Shown here in pieces: positions 33,326-42,483 of a DNA stretch of 64,000 nt. The stretch lies in contig DASZOL010000111.1 in assembly GCA_035550795.1 (NCBI GenBank), positions 62,001 through 126,000 of the forward strand. The letters are read 5' to 3'. Positions within the stretch are counted from its first letter, which is position 1. Every line of letters starts with the position of its first letter. Made by a program: the position numbers and the translations under genes. The DNA comes from DASRDR01 sp035550795 (GTDB lineage: Bacteria > Methylomirabilota > Methylomirabilia > Rokubacteriales > DASRDR01). The notes under the pieces were generated by a model. That model was not told the origin of the DNA. It ran no database searches and saw only the letters and a program-made list of their open reading frames with translations.

Positions 33326-35911
33326 ATGCGTCGCCTCCGAAGCCGGGTACGCCGTCACCGGGTCCTGGCAGCGTTCGCGGCAGGCGCCGGGCTCACCTTG
33401 GCGGCCGTCGCGGTCGTGGGCTACCTGGTGCTGGCCGACCAGCGGCGTGCGGCGCAGGCGCTTGCCCTGGCCCTCACGCAGGCCCTCAGCCGCCCGGTGG
33501 AGATCGAGCGGGTCACCGACCTGGGGCCCTCGCGGGTTGTTCTCCGGGGCGTCCGGCTTCCGCCGGAGCAGGGCTGGCCATCGGAGGTGAAGGCCGAGTC
33601 GGTCGAGGCCTCGGGCCCCCTCCTAGCCGCGGCGCGAGGGGAGAGCGCCCCGATCAAGCTCCTGGTGACCAAGCCGACCGTCGTCGTCGGCGGAGGAGGC
33701 GCGGCAGGCCCGGCCGCGCTCGAGGGGCTTCGTCAAGGGGTGGCGAGCTTCCTGGGGAGCTCGGCGCTCCTTGACATCGCGGTGACCGGGGGCGTCATGG
33801 AGGTGCCGGGATCACCCTCCGAGCACACGACCTTCGACGCCACACTTCACAAGGGGAACGGAGAGGCGCAAGGGGAGCTCCTGTTTCGAGACCAGGCCCG
33901 GGCCCGCTTCACCCTCAGGCTGGGGGCGCGTGCTGAGGGCGACACGATCCGCGTGGACCTGGTCGGTGAGGGTGGGCTCGGAGCCCTGGCACCCTGGCTA
34001 CCGGCAGGGCTCGTGCAGGCGAGCCGGAAGGGGCCGGTCGACGTGCGCGCCCAGGTGGGGCTCTCTCCGGGCGACCGCGCGACCGGCCGCGTCAGCGCGC
34101 GGCTCGGCGACGTCGCGGCGATGGAGGGATCGCTCTCCTTCCAGGACAAGCTGCTGCGCCTCGCCGACCTCCGAGGCACCGCGGACCTGGGCTTCGCGGC
34201 GTCCCTGGCCGGTCTCGCCGGCCCCGTTCAGGGCCGGGCGGAGCTTGCGGAGGGCGAGGTCACCTGGACGCCCGAGCGTGGCGGATGGCCCGGAGGGCGC
34301 GCGACGCTGCACCTCCTCGAGGGGGCCGTGCCCGCGTCGGTCGTCGGCGTCGACGCGCGTGCCACCGCGATCGAGGCACGGCTCGAGCTCGAGCCCCGCG
34401 AGGGCGGCGCCTCCGTGCGAGGCGATCTCCGCGGGCAGCGCGTCGAGCTGGCGGGAGTCGAGCTCGCACCCGTGGCGACCCCCTTCCGGATCGACATCGG
34501 CGCGGGCGGCCTGCTGCGGGCGGAGCTCGCCAGTCTGACCACCCGGGTGCTCGGGACGCCGCTGCGGGGCATGGTGGCGTACGATGCGACGCGAGCGCGG
34601 GCGGATGCCCGTGTCGAGGCCAGCGCGGCGCGTCTCGACCCACTTGCCCGGCGTCTCGGGGCGGACTGGCTCGGCCCCGCGGACCAGCTCCACGTCGGGA
34701 GCGTCCGTGTCGTGGTCACGGGGCTCGATCCGCGGGGGTGGAGCGACGGACGAGTCGACACGGAGGTCCGCGGTCTCGTGCTGCGGCAGCCGGCGGGTGA
34801 AGCCGCGGTCGAGCGCGCGGGCGTGCGGGCGACCATGGCGTCCGGACGCGCGACCGTCGGGCTCGAAGCCGAGCGCGTCCGCGGCGCGCTGCCCAGCTTC
34901 GAGGGACTCCTGCCGCGTGTCGAAGGCACGGCCGAGGTCGTGCGAGTCGGCGGACGCGGGAGTCTCGCGCGGGCCACGATGGTCGCACGCGACGGAGAGG
35001 GGCGGGACATGCTCCAGGCGGATCTCGCGCGGCCGTCGGCCGGCACCGCCGGGCCCATCCGCGTGACTGCGCGGCTGCCCGCCCTCGATCGCCTGGCCCC
35101 GCTCTGGCCATCCGTGCCGCGCCAGGTGACCGGCTCGGCCACCCTCGACCTCCAGGCACCGGACCTGGGATTCGGTGCATACGAGGGCAAGCTGGGCCTG
35201 GAGGTCCCGGGGGCCGAGCTCCTCGGCGGCCGCCTGAGCCTCAGGGACGTCTCGGCCGAGGTGCCGATCCGGCGGGACGCCGCGGCGGGGCCGGCGGGCC
35301 CGACACCGAGCGGGCCGCTGCGCGTGGGCGAGCTCGTGGGGTACGGAGTCGTCCTCTACGATCTCACCGCGGAGGCGCGGCTCTCGGGCGAGCGCCTCAC
35401 GCTCGCCGATCTCGCGTACGGGCTGTACTCCGGTCGCGGGGAAGGCGCCATCGAGCTGGAACTTGCCGCGGACGGACCGGCCGCGCGCGCTCAGCTTACC
35501 GGAGGGGGGGTCCGGATCGAGGAGTTCATCGCCGCCTACGGGATCCGCGGCGGCACGATGACGGGCCTCATGCGGTACGATCTGGACATGCGCTACCGCG
35601 GGGGCCGGCTCGGCGCGGACGGGCGGGTCTCGGTGCCGGAGGGCGGTACGGTGACGATCGAGCTCCTCGATCGTCTCCTCGGATATGCCGACGCCGACCC
35701 GACCGGCGTGGTGAAGCGCGCCCTTGGCAATCTCCGCGCGTTCGACTACAAGGCGGCCGCCGCCACGGTGCGCACGGCCACGGACGATATCCGGGTGAGC
35801 GTGAGCCTCCACGGCCGCGAGCGTCTCGGGATCTTCCCTCCGCGCGTCAAGGAGATCAACGTGCGCGAGATGCCGCTCGGCTTCCTGGCGCGGCAATTCC
35901 CCGGCCTGTGA
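33326..35911 (+). CDS. AsmA-like/YdbH-type inner-membrane bridge protein
   Basis: An 861-residue protein with a basic N-terminus, a single membrane helix (about residues 12-34) and a long periplasmic part built from repeated amphipathic beta strands, ending in RLGIFPPRVKEINVREMPLG. The size, single anchor and C-terminal region match the AsmA-like YdbH family, which forms a groove moving phospholipids between membranes in diderm bacteria. It is immediately followed by two YdbL-like lipoproteins, the same context as ydbH-ynbE-ydbL in Escherichia coli. Start ATG 33326. Confidence 0.8.
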   Translation: MRRLRSRVRRHRVLAAFAAGAGLTLAAVAVVGYLVLADQRRAAQALALALTQALSRPVEIERVTDLGPSRVVLRGVRLPPEQGWPSEVKAESVEASGPLLAAARGESAPIKLLVTKPTVVVGGGGAAGPAALEGLRQGVASFLGSSALLDIAVTGGVMEVPGSPSEHTTFDATLHKGNGEAQGELLFRDQARARFTLRLGARAEGDTIRVDLVGEGGLGALAPWLPAGLVQASRKGPVDVRAQVGLSPGDRATGRVSARLGDVAAMEGSLSFQDKLLRLADLRGTADLGFAASLAGLAGPVQGRAELAEGEVTWTPERGGWPGGRATLHLLEGAVPASVVGVDARATAIEARLELEPREGGASVRGDLRGQRVELAGVELAPVATPFRIDIGAGGLLRAELASLTTRVLGTPLRGMVAYDATRARADARVEASAARLDPLARRLGADWLGPADQLHVGSVRVVVTGLDPRGWSDGRVDTEVRGLVLRQPAGEAAVERAGVRATMASGRATVGLEAERVRGALPSFEGLLPRVEGTAEVVRVGGRGSLARATMVARDGEGRDMLQADLARPSAGTAGPIRVTARLPALDRLAPLWPSVPRQVTGSATLDLQAPDLGFGAYEGKLGLEVPGAELLGGRLSLRDVSAEVPIRRDAAAGPAGPTPSGPLRVGELVGYGVVLYDLTAEARLSGERLTLADLAYGLYSGRGEGAIELELAADGPAARAQLTGGGVRIEEFIAAYGIRGGTMTGLMRYDLDMRYRGGRLGADGRVSVPEGGTVTIELLDRLLGYADADPTGVVKRALGNLRAFDYKAAAATVRTATDDIRVSVSLHGRERLGIFPPRVKEINVREMPLGFLARQFPGL

Positions 35912-36501
35912 GAGCGGCGAAGCGACCCGGGCCGCCGCCGCGGAGCTGGAGGTTCCGGCGTCGCGCGGCGGGCGGCGCCGTGCTGTCGCTCCTCCTCGCG
36001 GCGTGCGTTCCCGTTACCGTGAACATCTCGTTCCCCCAGGAGAAGCTCGAGGCTGCGGCGAGGCAGATCGAGGACGCTCCCCCCACGAGTGCGGGCGCCC
36101 CGCCGCCGACCCCGGCGCCCGCCCCGGCCGGTCGCGGCCGGAACGTCGAGGTGACGCCCCGGATCGACACCCGATCGCCCGAGGTCGTGAGGGCCAGCGC
36201 GTTGCGGCGTGAGCGCCGCCCGGCGCTCCGCCAATGGAAGAACCAGGGTTGCATCGGCGAGACGAACCAGGGTTTCGCCGTGGCGCGCTCCGGGGAGGCG
36301 TGCGGCCCGGAGGTCGCGCCGCTGATCCGCGCCGAGAACGCGGACCGGCAGGTCATCTACGACAGCTTCATGAAGGACAACAACATCCCGGCGAGCGACA
36401 CCCCGCGCGTGCACAGCGCGTTCTCGAAGGCCCGCCAGGAGCGGTCTCGCCCCAACGACTGGATCCAGCTCGAGGACGGGCAGTGGGTGCGAAAGGAGTG
36501 A
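35908..36501 (+). CDS. YnbE/YdbL-like lipoprotein 1 (DUF1318)
   Basis: A 197-residue protein starting with GTG that overlaps the stop of the YdbH-like gene (GTGA). It has a lipobox LAAC (Cys33) followed by VPVTVNISFPQEKL, similar to the short YnbE lipoprotein, then a proline-rich linker and a YdbL/DUF1318 domain (about 95-197) with GCIGETNQGF, the DRQVIYDSFMKDNNI helix and the WIQLEDGQWVRK end. The protein looks like a fusion of the YnbE and YdbL parts of the E. coli system. Two extra cysteines (C115, C132) may form a disulfide. Confidence 0.82.
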   Translation: MRAAKRPGPPPRSWRFRRRAAGGAVLSLLLAACVPVTVNISFPQEKLEAAARQIEDAPPTSAGAPPPTPAPAPAGRGRNVEVTPRIDTRSPEVVRASALRRERRPALRQWKNQGCIGETNQGFAVARSGEACGPEVAPLIRAENADRQVIYDSFMKDNNIPASDTPRVHSAFSKARQERSRPNDWIQLEDGQWVRKE

Positions 36502-36520
36502 CCCCGGGGTGGGAGGTCGG

Positions 36521-37153
36521 ATGATGCGCACTCGGACCCACGGTCGGCTCGCCGCCGTTCTTGTGCTGAGCGCCGCGACCCTGGCGGCCTGCGTGCCGGT
36601 GACCGTCAACGTCAACTTCCCGCAGGAGAAGCTCGACAGCGCCGCCAGTCAGATCGTGGACATGAGCCGGCGCCCGGACGGTCCCCCGGCGCCGCCCGCG
36701 CCCTCGACTCCCGCCGGCGCCCCGCCCAAGCCCGGATCGAGGCTCGACCGCTGGCTGGCGCCGCTGGCGCCGCGCGAGGCTACCGCCCAGGAGCACCGCA
36801 TGGACGTCGCGCAGGCGCCGAGGACGGACAGCCAGGAGCTTCGCCGGCTGACGGCGTCGCAGAACCGTCGGCTCGGAGCGCTGCAGCAGTGGCTGGCGCG
36901 CGGCTGTGTGGGCGAGAACAACCAGGGGTTCCTGGAGGCCCGGCCCGGGCAAGGCTGCGCGGGCGAGGTGGCCAGGCTGATCGGAGACGAGAACCGCGAC
37001 CGGCAGGCCATCATCGACACCTTCATGCGCCAGAACAACATCCCGGCGGGCGACGCGGCCCGTGTCAAGTCCTCCTTCGCCAAGGCCTACCGGGACCGGC
37101 TCCAGGGCGGCCAGTGGCTCCAGGCCGACGGGGGTGAGTGGGTGCGCAAGTAG
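36521..37153 (+). CDS. YnbE/YdbL-like lipoprotein 2 (DUF1318)
   Basis: A 210-residue paralogue of the preceding protein: lipobox LAAC (Cys24), VPVTVNVNFPQEKL, a longer proline-rich linker, and the DUF1318 domain with GCVGENNQGF, DRQAIIDTFMRQNNI and WLQADGGEWVRK. The two copies are tandem duplicates that have diverged mainly in the linker. GGGAGG precedes the ATG at 36521; a second ATG at 36524 is possible. Probably acts with the YdbH-like protein at the outer membrane. Confidence 0.83.
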   Translation: MMRTRTHGRLAAVLVLSAATLAACVPVTVNVNFPQEKLDSAASQIVDMSRRPDGPPAPPAPSTPAGAPPKPGSRLDRWLAPLAPREATAQEHRMDVAQAPRTDSQELRRLTASQNRRLGALQQWLARGCVGENNQGFLEARPGQGCAGEVARLIGDENRDRQAIIDTFMRQNNIPAGDAARVKSSFAKAYRDRLQGGQWLQADGGEWVRK

Positions 37154-37156
37154 GTC

Positions 37157-37849
37157 GTGGCGCTCCGGGCCGTCCTTCTCGACGCGGGCAACACGCTGGT
37201 CGGCCTCGACTACGAGGCGATCGCGGGCCGGATCCGGGCCGACGGTCACGCGGTGGATGCGCCAGGCGTCCGCACCGCGGAGGCGAGGGCGCGGGTCCGC
37301 CTCGATCCTCATCTCGCCGGCCGCCAGTCGACGGAGACGCCGGACGTCTTCAGCCGCTACGTGCGGTACATGCTCGACGAGCTGGGGCTCGGCTGGGGCG
37401 CTGGAAGCGAGCGTTTGGTCCAGGACCTCCGCGCCGTCAACCCACCCTTCGGGCTCTGGTCGGTGTGCCTGCCCGAGGCGCCGGGCGCGCTGGACACGCT
37501 TCGCCGGCTGGGGCTCCGGCTGGCGGTGGTCTCGAACTCGAACGGCACGGTCGCCCGGATCCTCGAGTCGCTCGATCTCGCCCGCTGGTTCGAGATCGTC
37601 GTCGATTCCGCGGTCGTCGGCTTCGAGAAGCCGGATCCCCGCATCTTTCACCATGCGGCGTCGGCCCTCGGCGTCGATCCGGGGGAGGCCGTCCACGTGG
37701 GCGACCTGTACTCGATCGACGTGATGGGCGCGCGCGCCGCAGGAATCCGGGCGATCCTTCTCGACCCCGTCGGCGCGTGGACGGTCGACGACTGTCCGAA
37801 GGCGCGTGACGTTGGTGTCGCCGCCCGCCTGATCGCCGGGATGGCGTGA
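37157..37849 (+). CDS. HAD-superfamily hydrolase (HDHD-like phosphatase)
   Basis: A 230-residue phosphatase. HAD motif I is LLDAGNTLVG, in which the second Asp of D-x-D is Gly, as in several HDHD3-type members; motif II is VVSNSNG; motif III Lys is in GFEKPDPRIF; motif IV is HVGDLYSIDVMGA. The cap lies between motifs I and II (C1 type). Substrate unknown. The GTG start is 3 nt after the upstream stop. Confidence 0.88.
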   Translation: MALRAVLLDAGNTLVGLDYEAIAGRIRADGHAVDAPGVRTAEARARVRLDPHLAGRQSTETPDVFSRYVRYMLDELGLGWGAGSERLVQDLRAVNPPFGLWSVCLPEAPGALDTLRRLGLRLAVVSNSNGTVARILESLDLARWFEIVVDSAVVGFEKPDPRIFHHAASALGVDPGEAVHVGDLYSIDVMGARAAGIRAILLDPVGAWTVDDCPKARDVGVAARLIAGMA

Positions 37850-37863
37850 GGGGGAACGCCTAG

Positions 37864-39201
37864 CTAGCGCGCGGCCACGCGGTCGACGAAGCGGGCGGCC
37901 AGACCGGTGTAGCGAGCGGGGTCGAGGAGCGTGTCCAGGTCGGCCTCGCCGAGATACTGATTGACTCGGCGATCCTCCAGGAGGACCCGTCTCAGCGGCA
38001 CCCGCTTCTCGACGGCATCCATGCACAGCTCGTAGACGACCTCGTGGGCCCGCTGGCGGCCGATGTGCCGAGCCAGCGCCAGCATCACCGCCTCGCTCAC
38101 GAGGAGCCCGTCCAGGAGTCCGAGGTTGTCCCGCATGCGCTCCGGGTAGACGTGAAGGCCGGCCAGGATCCCCTGGGTCGCGCGGAGCATTCCCGCCAGG
38201 AGACACGACGCTTCCGGCAGGACAGCCTGCTCGGTCACCCCCGCCCGCTTGTCCCGCTCGTGGGCGGCGACCAGGCTCTGGAGGGCCGGCGCGACCTGAC
38301 CGTGGAGGAGCCGGCCCAGCGCCACGACGTGCTCGCACGCCGACGGATTGCGCTTGTGGGGCATCGTGCTGGATCCCACCTTGCCCCGACGGAATGGCTC
38401 CTCCACCTCGGCCACCTCGGTCTTCTGCAGATCGATGATCTCGTTCGCGACCTTGGCCAGGGTCCCGCCGACCAGCGCGTAGACGCAGACGGCCTCGGCG
38501 ATGCCGTCCCGGGCGGTGTGCCAGGCGATCTCCGGCGTCGCGAGCCCGAGATCCTCGCAGAAGAGCGCCTGCAGATCGAGACCCCGCTCGCCGATGGACG
38601 CGAGGGTGCCCACCGCACCGGCAAGCTGACCGCGGAGGACGCGAGGCCCGAGCTGAGCGAGCCGCTCCCGGTGCCGGTCCATCTCCGCCACCCACACGGC
38701 GAGCTTGTAGCCGAAGGTGATCGGTTGCGCCTGCTGTCCGTGCGTCCGCCCCGCCTGCACGGTGTCACGATGCCGGCGCGCGAGGGCCGCGAGCAGCCGG
38801 CGGACCTCGCCGAGGTCGCGCGTGACGATGGCATGGCTGGCCTGAAGCTGCAGGATGAGGCCGGTATCGAGGACGTCTTGCGTGGTCGCGCCCCAGTGGA
38901 TGAACTCGGCGGCCTCTGGGTCGCACGCGCGTCCCAGACACCGGATGAGCGGCATGATCGGATGGCTGGCCCGCTCGAGCTCCCGCTTCATCTCGCCGAG
39001 GTCGAGGAGCTCCACGCGGGCCTTCCGGCTGATCTCGTCCGCGGCCGTGGCGGGGATGATCCCGAGCCGGGCCTCGGCGCGGGCAAGCGCTGCCTCGACG
39101 TCGAGCCAGCGCTGGATCATAACGCGGTCACTCCACACCTGCCGCATCTCGGCGGTGGAGTACAGGTCTCCGAAGAACGGGCTGTCGATCATCCCGGCCA
39201 T
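37864..39201 (-). CDS. adenylosuccinate lyase/3-carboxymuconate cycloisomerase family protein
   Basis: A 445-residue protein of the fumarase/aspartase superfamily. The signature GSSTMPHKRNP with its catalytic Ser loop, the first catalytic region HWGATTQDVLDTG and AGRTHGQQAQP are intact. Family members cleave adenylosuccinate in purine synthesis, or lactonise carboxymuconate. The N-terminus (GDLYSTAEMRQVWSD) resembles the PcaB-like branch rather than canonical PurB, so the substrate is left open. It is the last gene of the operon that begins at otsB. Confidence 0.87.
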   Translation of the reverse strand: MAGMIDSPFFGDLYSTAEMRQVWSDRVMIQRWLDVEAALARAEARLGIIPATAADEISRKARVELLDLGEMKRELERASHPIMPLIRCLGRACDPEAAEFIHWGATTQDVLDTGLILQLQASHAIVTRDLGEVRRLLAALARRHRDTVQAGRTHGQQAQPITFGYKLAVWVAEMDRHRERLAQLGPRVLRGQLAGAVGTLASIGERGLDLQALFCEDLGLATPEIAWHTARDGIAEAVCVYALVGGTLAKVANEIIDLQKTEVAEVEEPFRRGKVGSSTMPHKRNPSACEHVVALGRLLHGQVAPALQSLVAAHERDKRAGVTEQAVLPEASCLLAGMLRATQGILAGLHVYPERMRDNLGLLDGLLVSEAVMLALARHIGRQRAHEVVYELCMDAVEKRVPLRRVLLEDRRVNQYLGEADLDTLLDPARYTGLAARFVDRVAAR

Positions 39202-39217
39202 TGGACCTCCAGGCGCC

Positions 39218-39922
39218 TCAGACGTGCGAGACGGGCTCCCCGCGGTCCTCGCGCGCCCGGCTGAGATAGCTCTCGAGCGCCTTGCGGGCCAGCTCCCGCG
39301 CTCCCAGTCCGAACGCCAGCGACAGGGCAAGCACCGCTCCGCCGAACGCGATTCCGAAGACGAGCAGGACCATCTCGCGCGCGACGCCGAGCTCCGTGAT
39401 CGCGACCGCGGCCGCGACGGAGAGAACGAGCCAGCGCACCGCCGTCGCCAGCAGGGAGGCGCCCGCCACCTGGGCGTTGACCGCGGCGATGAGAACGGCC
39501 TGGGCCAGGAACTGGGCGAGCATCCAGCCCCCGGTCACCACCAGGGCCGCCACGACGACGTGGGGCAGGAACCCGAGCGCGGCCCCGACCGCGCCCCTCG
39601 TCCCCGGCATTTCCAGGGCCTCGACGGCCATGAGCAGCGCGATGAGGAAGATGGCCCAGTACGCGAGCCGCCCGATGAGCTCGGTGGGCGACGGCCGGTG
39701 GCCGCCCCGGCCGAGGACTCCCGTCAGCCCCCAGCGCGCGCATCGCATGTCGAGGTCCGCCGCGCTCAGGACCCGGGTCGTGATCCGGCGCACCAGGGCC
39801 GCGAGGGCCCAGCCCAGCACGATCAGCGTGAGGGCGGCCAGGAGGCGAGGTGTCACGAACAGGAGGCGGTGCCCCACGTCCCGCATCGCGTCGAGGACGA
39901 TGTCGCTCCATTGCTGTTGCAT
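39218..39922 (-). CDS. mechanosensitive-channel-like membrane protein (CmpX/conserved TM helix type)
   Basis: A 234-residue protein with about five membrane helices and no MscS beta domain. The glycine/alanine-rich helices (LGFLPHVVVAALVVTGGWMLAQFLAQ and FGIAFGGAVLALSLAFGLG) match the repeated TM-helix family found in CmpX-type proteins. Members are linked to osmotic or envelope stress, which suits its place among trehalose genes. GGAGG precedes the ATG at 39922. Confidence 0.8.
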   Translation of the reverse strand: MQQQWSDIVLDAMRDVGHRLLFVTPRLLAALTLIVLGWALAALVRRITTRVLSAADLDMRCARWGLTGVLGRGGHRPSPTELIGRLAYWAIFLIALLMAVEALEMPGTRGAVGAALGFLPHVVVAALVVTGGWMLAQFLAQAVLIAAVNAQVAGASLLATAVRWLVLSVAAAVAITELGVAREMVLLVFGIAFGGAVLALSLAFGLGARELARKALESYLSRAREDRGEPVSHV

Positions 39923-39924
39923 CG

Positions 39925-41169
39925 CTACCTCCATCGAGCCGAGAGGGCGGCCTTCTCGGCCTCGAAGGCCAGGCACACTCGCTCGAGGGCGTCGGCGGCC
40001 CCGGGCGAGAGTCTGGCCTGGGTTTCGAGGACGAACGCCGCGACTCGCCCGAGATAGAGTGGGGTCAGCGCCCGCAGGAGGTGGTCCCGCGGGAGCCGTC
40101 GCTCGTGGTGGGCCACGGCGAAGTCGGCGATCACGCGCGCCCACAGGGGCGGCGGGAAGCGGAAGTCATCCGGATCGAGGAGCCCGAGCGGGTACAGTTG
40201 GCCGACCGTCTCGTCGGACAGGGCCTGCTCCCAGATGGGCAGGAGGTCCTTCAACCCGAGATGGAACGCGCGGACCATCCGGTCGGGTCGAACGTCGCCA
40301 GACGTCAGCGCCGCGGGCCCGGGCTCGCCCCGCCGCTGGACGACGGTGCTCCCGCGCACATCCTGCCACTCCGGGACGTGTCGCTCCATCAGGCGGAAGA
40401 GGGGGCCGACGGCGTCCACGAGCGTATTGGCCAGATCGGCGGGAGTGGCGCCGGGATCGAGCTGCTTGCGGCCCAGATGGACTTCGATGATCGCGTGCCG
40501 ACCCGCGACGGCCTCCCCGAGAAGCTGCATCTCCGCTCCCTGGCCCATCGGCTCGTCCTGCCATTCGTCCACCGGCGGCAGCGTGTCCAGGAGGCCGGCC
40601 GAGACGCCGGCGCACCCTCCCAGCACCTCCTGAAGGCGCTTCCCGAAGAGGGCGCGGACGAGCGGCGCCAGGAGGTTCGTCGTGAGTGTGCCCTCGGTGG
40701 GCGCCCGGCTGTAGGCGGGGGACACGTAGCCGGCCTCGCCGGCCAGCGCGGGGCCAAGGAGCGGCTCGACCCACTCCGGCGTGATGCTGACAAGCCCAGC
40801 GTCGACCACGCCCGCGGCGCGTGCCCCGACATGCCGTGCCGCGGCCAGCGCGGCCAGCACCGCCCGCCCTCGGCCGGGACGGCCGGCCACGCGCGCGGTT
40901 GCGAGAGGAGCCACCGATTCGTCCGCCGGACGCTGGGCGATCGCCTCGAGCGTCCCGTCCTGCGACCCCCCGTCGACGAAGAGGACCGCCGTCTTGCGCT
41001 CCGGGAACGCACGGACGAGTCCCGCCGCCACCGCCTCGACGACCGCGGGCGCGGTCCGTGCCTGGTTCAGGGCCGTGACGGCGATCAGCGCCTCGAGAGG
41101 GCCGAGGGCGTCGACGGCGGCGATGCCGTCAAGCGGAAGTGCCGTGTCGAGGGTGAGCCCGTCCGCCAC
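39925..41169 (-). CDS. GpgS/mannosylglycerate-synthase-like glycosyltransferase with degenerate active site
   Basis: A 414-residue protein of the GT-A family that makes glucosyl- or mannosyl-glycerate type solutes. The N-terminal nucleotide region (LFVDGGSQDGT, 64-72) is recognisable. The metal-binding D-x-D that in relatives reads DAD reads D123-A-G125, and the acceptor motif that in relatives reads GGDFG is GGCAG (184-188). Both changes remove residues normally needed for catalysis, so it may be an inactive or differently working homologue. The gene lies between treT and the CmpX-like gene, in line with an osmolyte role. Confidence 0.72.
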   Translation of the reverse strand: MADGLTLDTALPLDGIAAVDALGPLEALIAVTALNQARTAPAVVEAVAAGLVRAFPERKTAVLFVDGGSQDGTLEAIAQRPADESVAPLATARVAGRPGRGRAVLAALAAARHVGARAAGVVDAGLVSITPEWVEPLLGPALAGEAGYVSPAYSRAPTEGTLTTNLLAPLVRALFGKRLQEVLGGCAGVSAGLLDTLPPVDEWQDEPMGQGAEMQLLGEAVAGRHAIIEVHLGRKQLDPGATPADLANTLVDAVGPLFRLMERHVPEWQDVRGSTVVQRRGEPGPAALTSGDVRPDRMVRAFHLGLKDLLPIWEQALSDETVGQLYPLGLLDPDDFRFPPPLWARVIADFAVAHHERRLPRDHLLRALTPLYLGRVAAFVLETQARLSPGAADALERVCLAFEAEKAALSARWR

Positions 41170-41184
41170 GCCTGCCCTGTCGCG

Positions 41185-42387
41185 CTACGCGGTCATCTGA
41201 GCGAGGAGCGCCAGGTAATCCCCGAGGTGGCGGGGAAGCAGGAAGTTCCGTCGGACGTACTCTCGCGCGGCACCGCCCAGGCGCGCGGCAAGGTCCGGGC
41301 TCTGCAGGAGCTGCCGGATCCGGAATGCCGCGCCCTCGACGGATCCGACGGTGTAGCCGGTCACCTCGGACAGGACCTGGGTGGGGATGCCCCCGGCGAG
41401 GCTACCGACGACGGGCTTGCCCTTCCACATTGCTTCGGCCACGGCTAGACCGAAACCCTCCTGCCGTGGCAGGTGCAGGACGACCGTTGCCGCCCGCTGG
41501 AGCGCGTTGAGCTCCCGGGCGGCGTCCGGCGGCATCACCAGCACGTGGACGTCCGGGTCCTGGCCGGCCGCCTCGCGCAACTCGGCGAGGACGGCGCTGC
41601 CCTCCGGGTTGTCCGTGGCGCCCCAGCCGGCCAGCACGAGCCGGCAGGCCACGTACTTCCGCGCGAGCCGAAACGCGGCGAGTGCTCGCTTGGGATCCGT
41701 GCCGCGGGAGTAGGCGGCGACTTGGAGCAGGAGGGACTTGTCCCGGGGGATGCTGAATCGGTCCAGGACCTCGCGCACCTCGCCCCGCCCGAGCTCCCGG
41801 TTCTTCTCGCCGAGCGGATCGATCGACGGATGGACGACGAGCATCGGCACTCGCACCCGCTGCGCGAACTTCGGCATGGAGTACACGACGACGTCGTAGC
41901 GCTCCAGATCGCGTCGCACGAGATGCCATGCGCGTCGCCACGCGTGGGACAGGTCTGCGTGGCAGCGCCACGCCCACCGGCCCCGCTCCGCCCGGTGGCG
42001 CACGAGGGGTAGGGCTGGCAGGTCGTGAACCATGATGAGGTCGGACTCAAGGCTGAGCGCCGAGGCGTTGGTCGCGGCAGCCTCCACGTAGGAGACGAGC
42101 ATGGCCTCCGTGATGGCCACCGGCTGGCCGGTCAGCGCGGTCTCGATCGATCGGGTCGCCGCATAGAACGCCGGGTCGCCGACGATCACCTCCCAGGTGG
42201 CGTCGACGCCCAGATCCTGGAACAGTGGCACGAGCCGGGCCAGGATCTCGGACGATCCGCTGCCGTAGCGGCTTGCGTTGACGTGGACGAAGCGCCGGCC
42301 CTGGAGCCGCTCGGAGAGCTTCAGCAGGAGGTCGATGGCGCCGCGCGGCGCCACATCCCGGTACTCCTCCAGGCGCGCAACAGTCAT
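41185..42387 (-). CDS. treT: trehalose glycosyltransferring synthase-like GT4 (TreT-type)
   Basis: A 400-residue GT-B glycosyltransferase. The C-terminal domain carries RQEGFGLAVAEAMWKGKPVVG (GT4 E-x7-E motif) and KSLLLQVAAYSRGTDPKRAL. The N-terminal region with FVHVNASRYGSGSSEIL matches TreT, which joins NDP-glucose to glucose to make trehalose reversibly. The GGGAGG before the ATG is a good ribosome binding site. It lies downstream of the maltokinase, whose C-terminal DUF5752 domain often accompanies TreT-like enzymes. Confidence 0.85.
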   Translation of the reverse strand: MTVARLEEYRDVAPRGAIDLLLKLSERLQGRRFVHVNASRYGSGSSEILARLVPLFQDLGVDATWEVIVGDPAFYAATRSIETALTGQPVAITEAMLVSYVEAAATNASALSLESDLIMVHDLPALPLVRHRAERGRWAWRCHADLSHAWRRAWHLVRRDLERYDVVVYSMPKFAQRVRVPMLVVHPSIDPLGEKNRELGRGEVREVLDRFSIPRDKSLLLQVAAYSRGTDPKRALAAFRLARKYVACRLVLAGWGATDNPEGSAVLAELREAAGQDPDVHVLVMPPDAARELNALQRAATVVLHLPRQEGFGLAVAEAMWKGKPVVGSLAGGIPTQVLSEVTGYTVGSVEGAAFRIRQLLQSPDLAARLGGAAREYVRRNFLLPRHLGDYLALLAQMTA

Positions 42388-42483
42388 CCGGCCTCCCCTC
42401 GACCCTCCGGCCCGCTCTCGCTCCCGGGAGAGCCGGGGCCGTCGGCTCCGGGCCGGGCGATCACGCCGGCTCCCGGCGACCGC

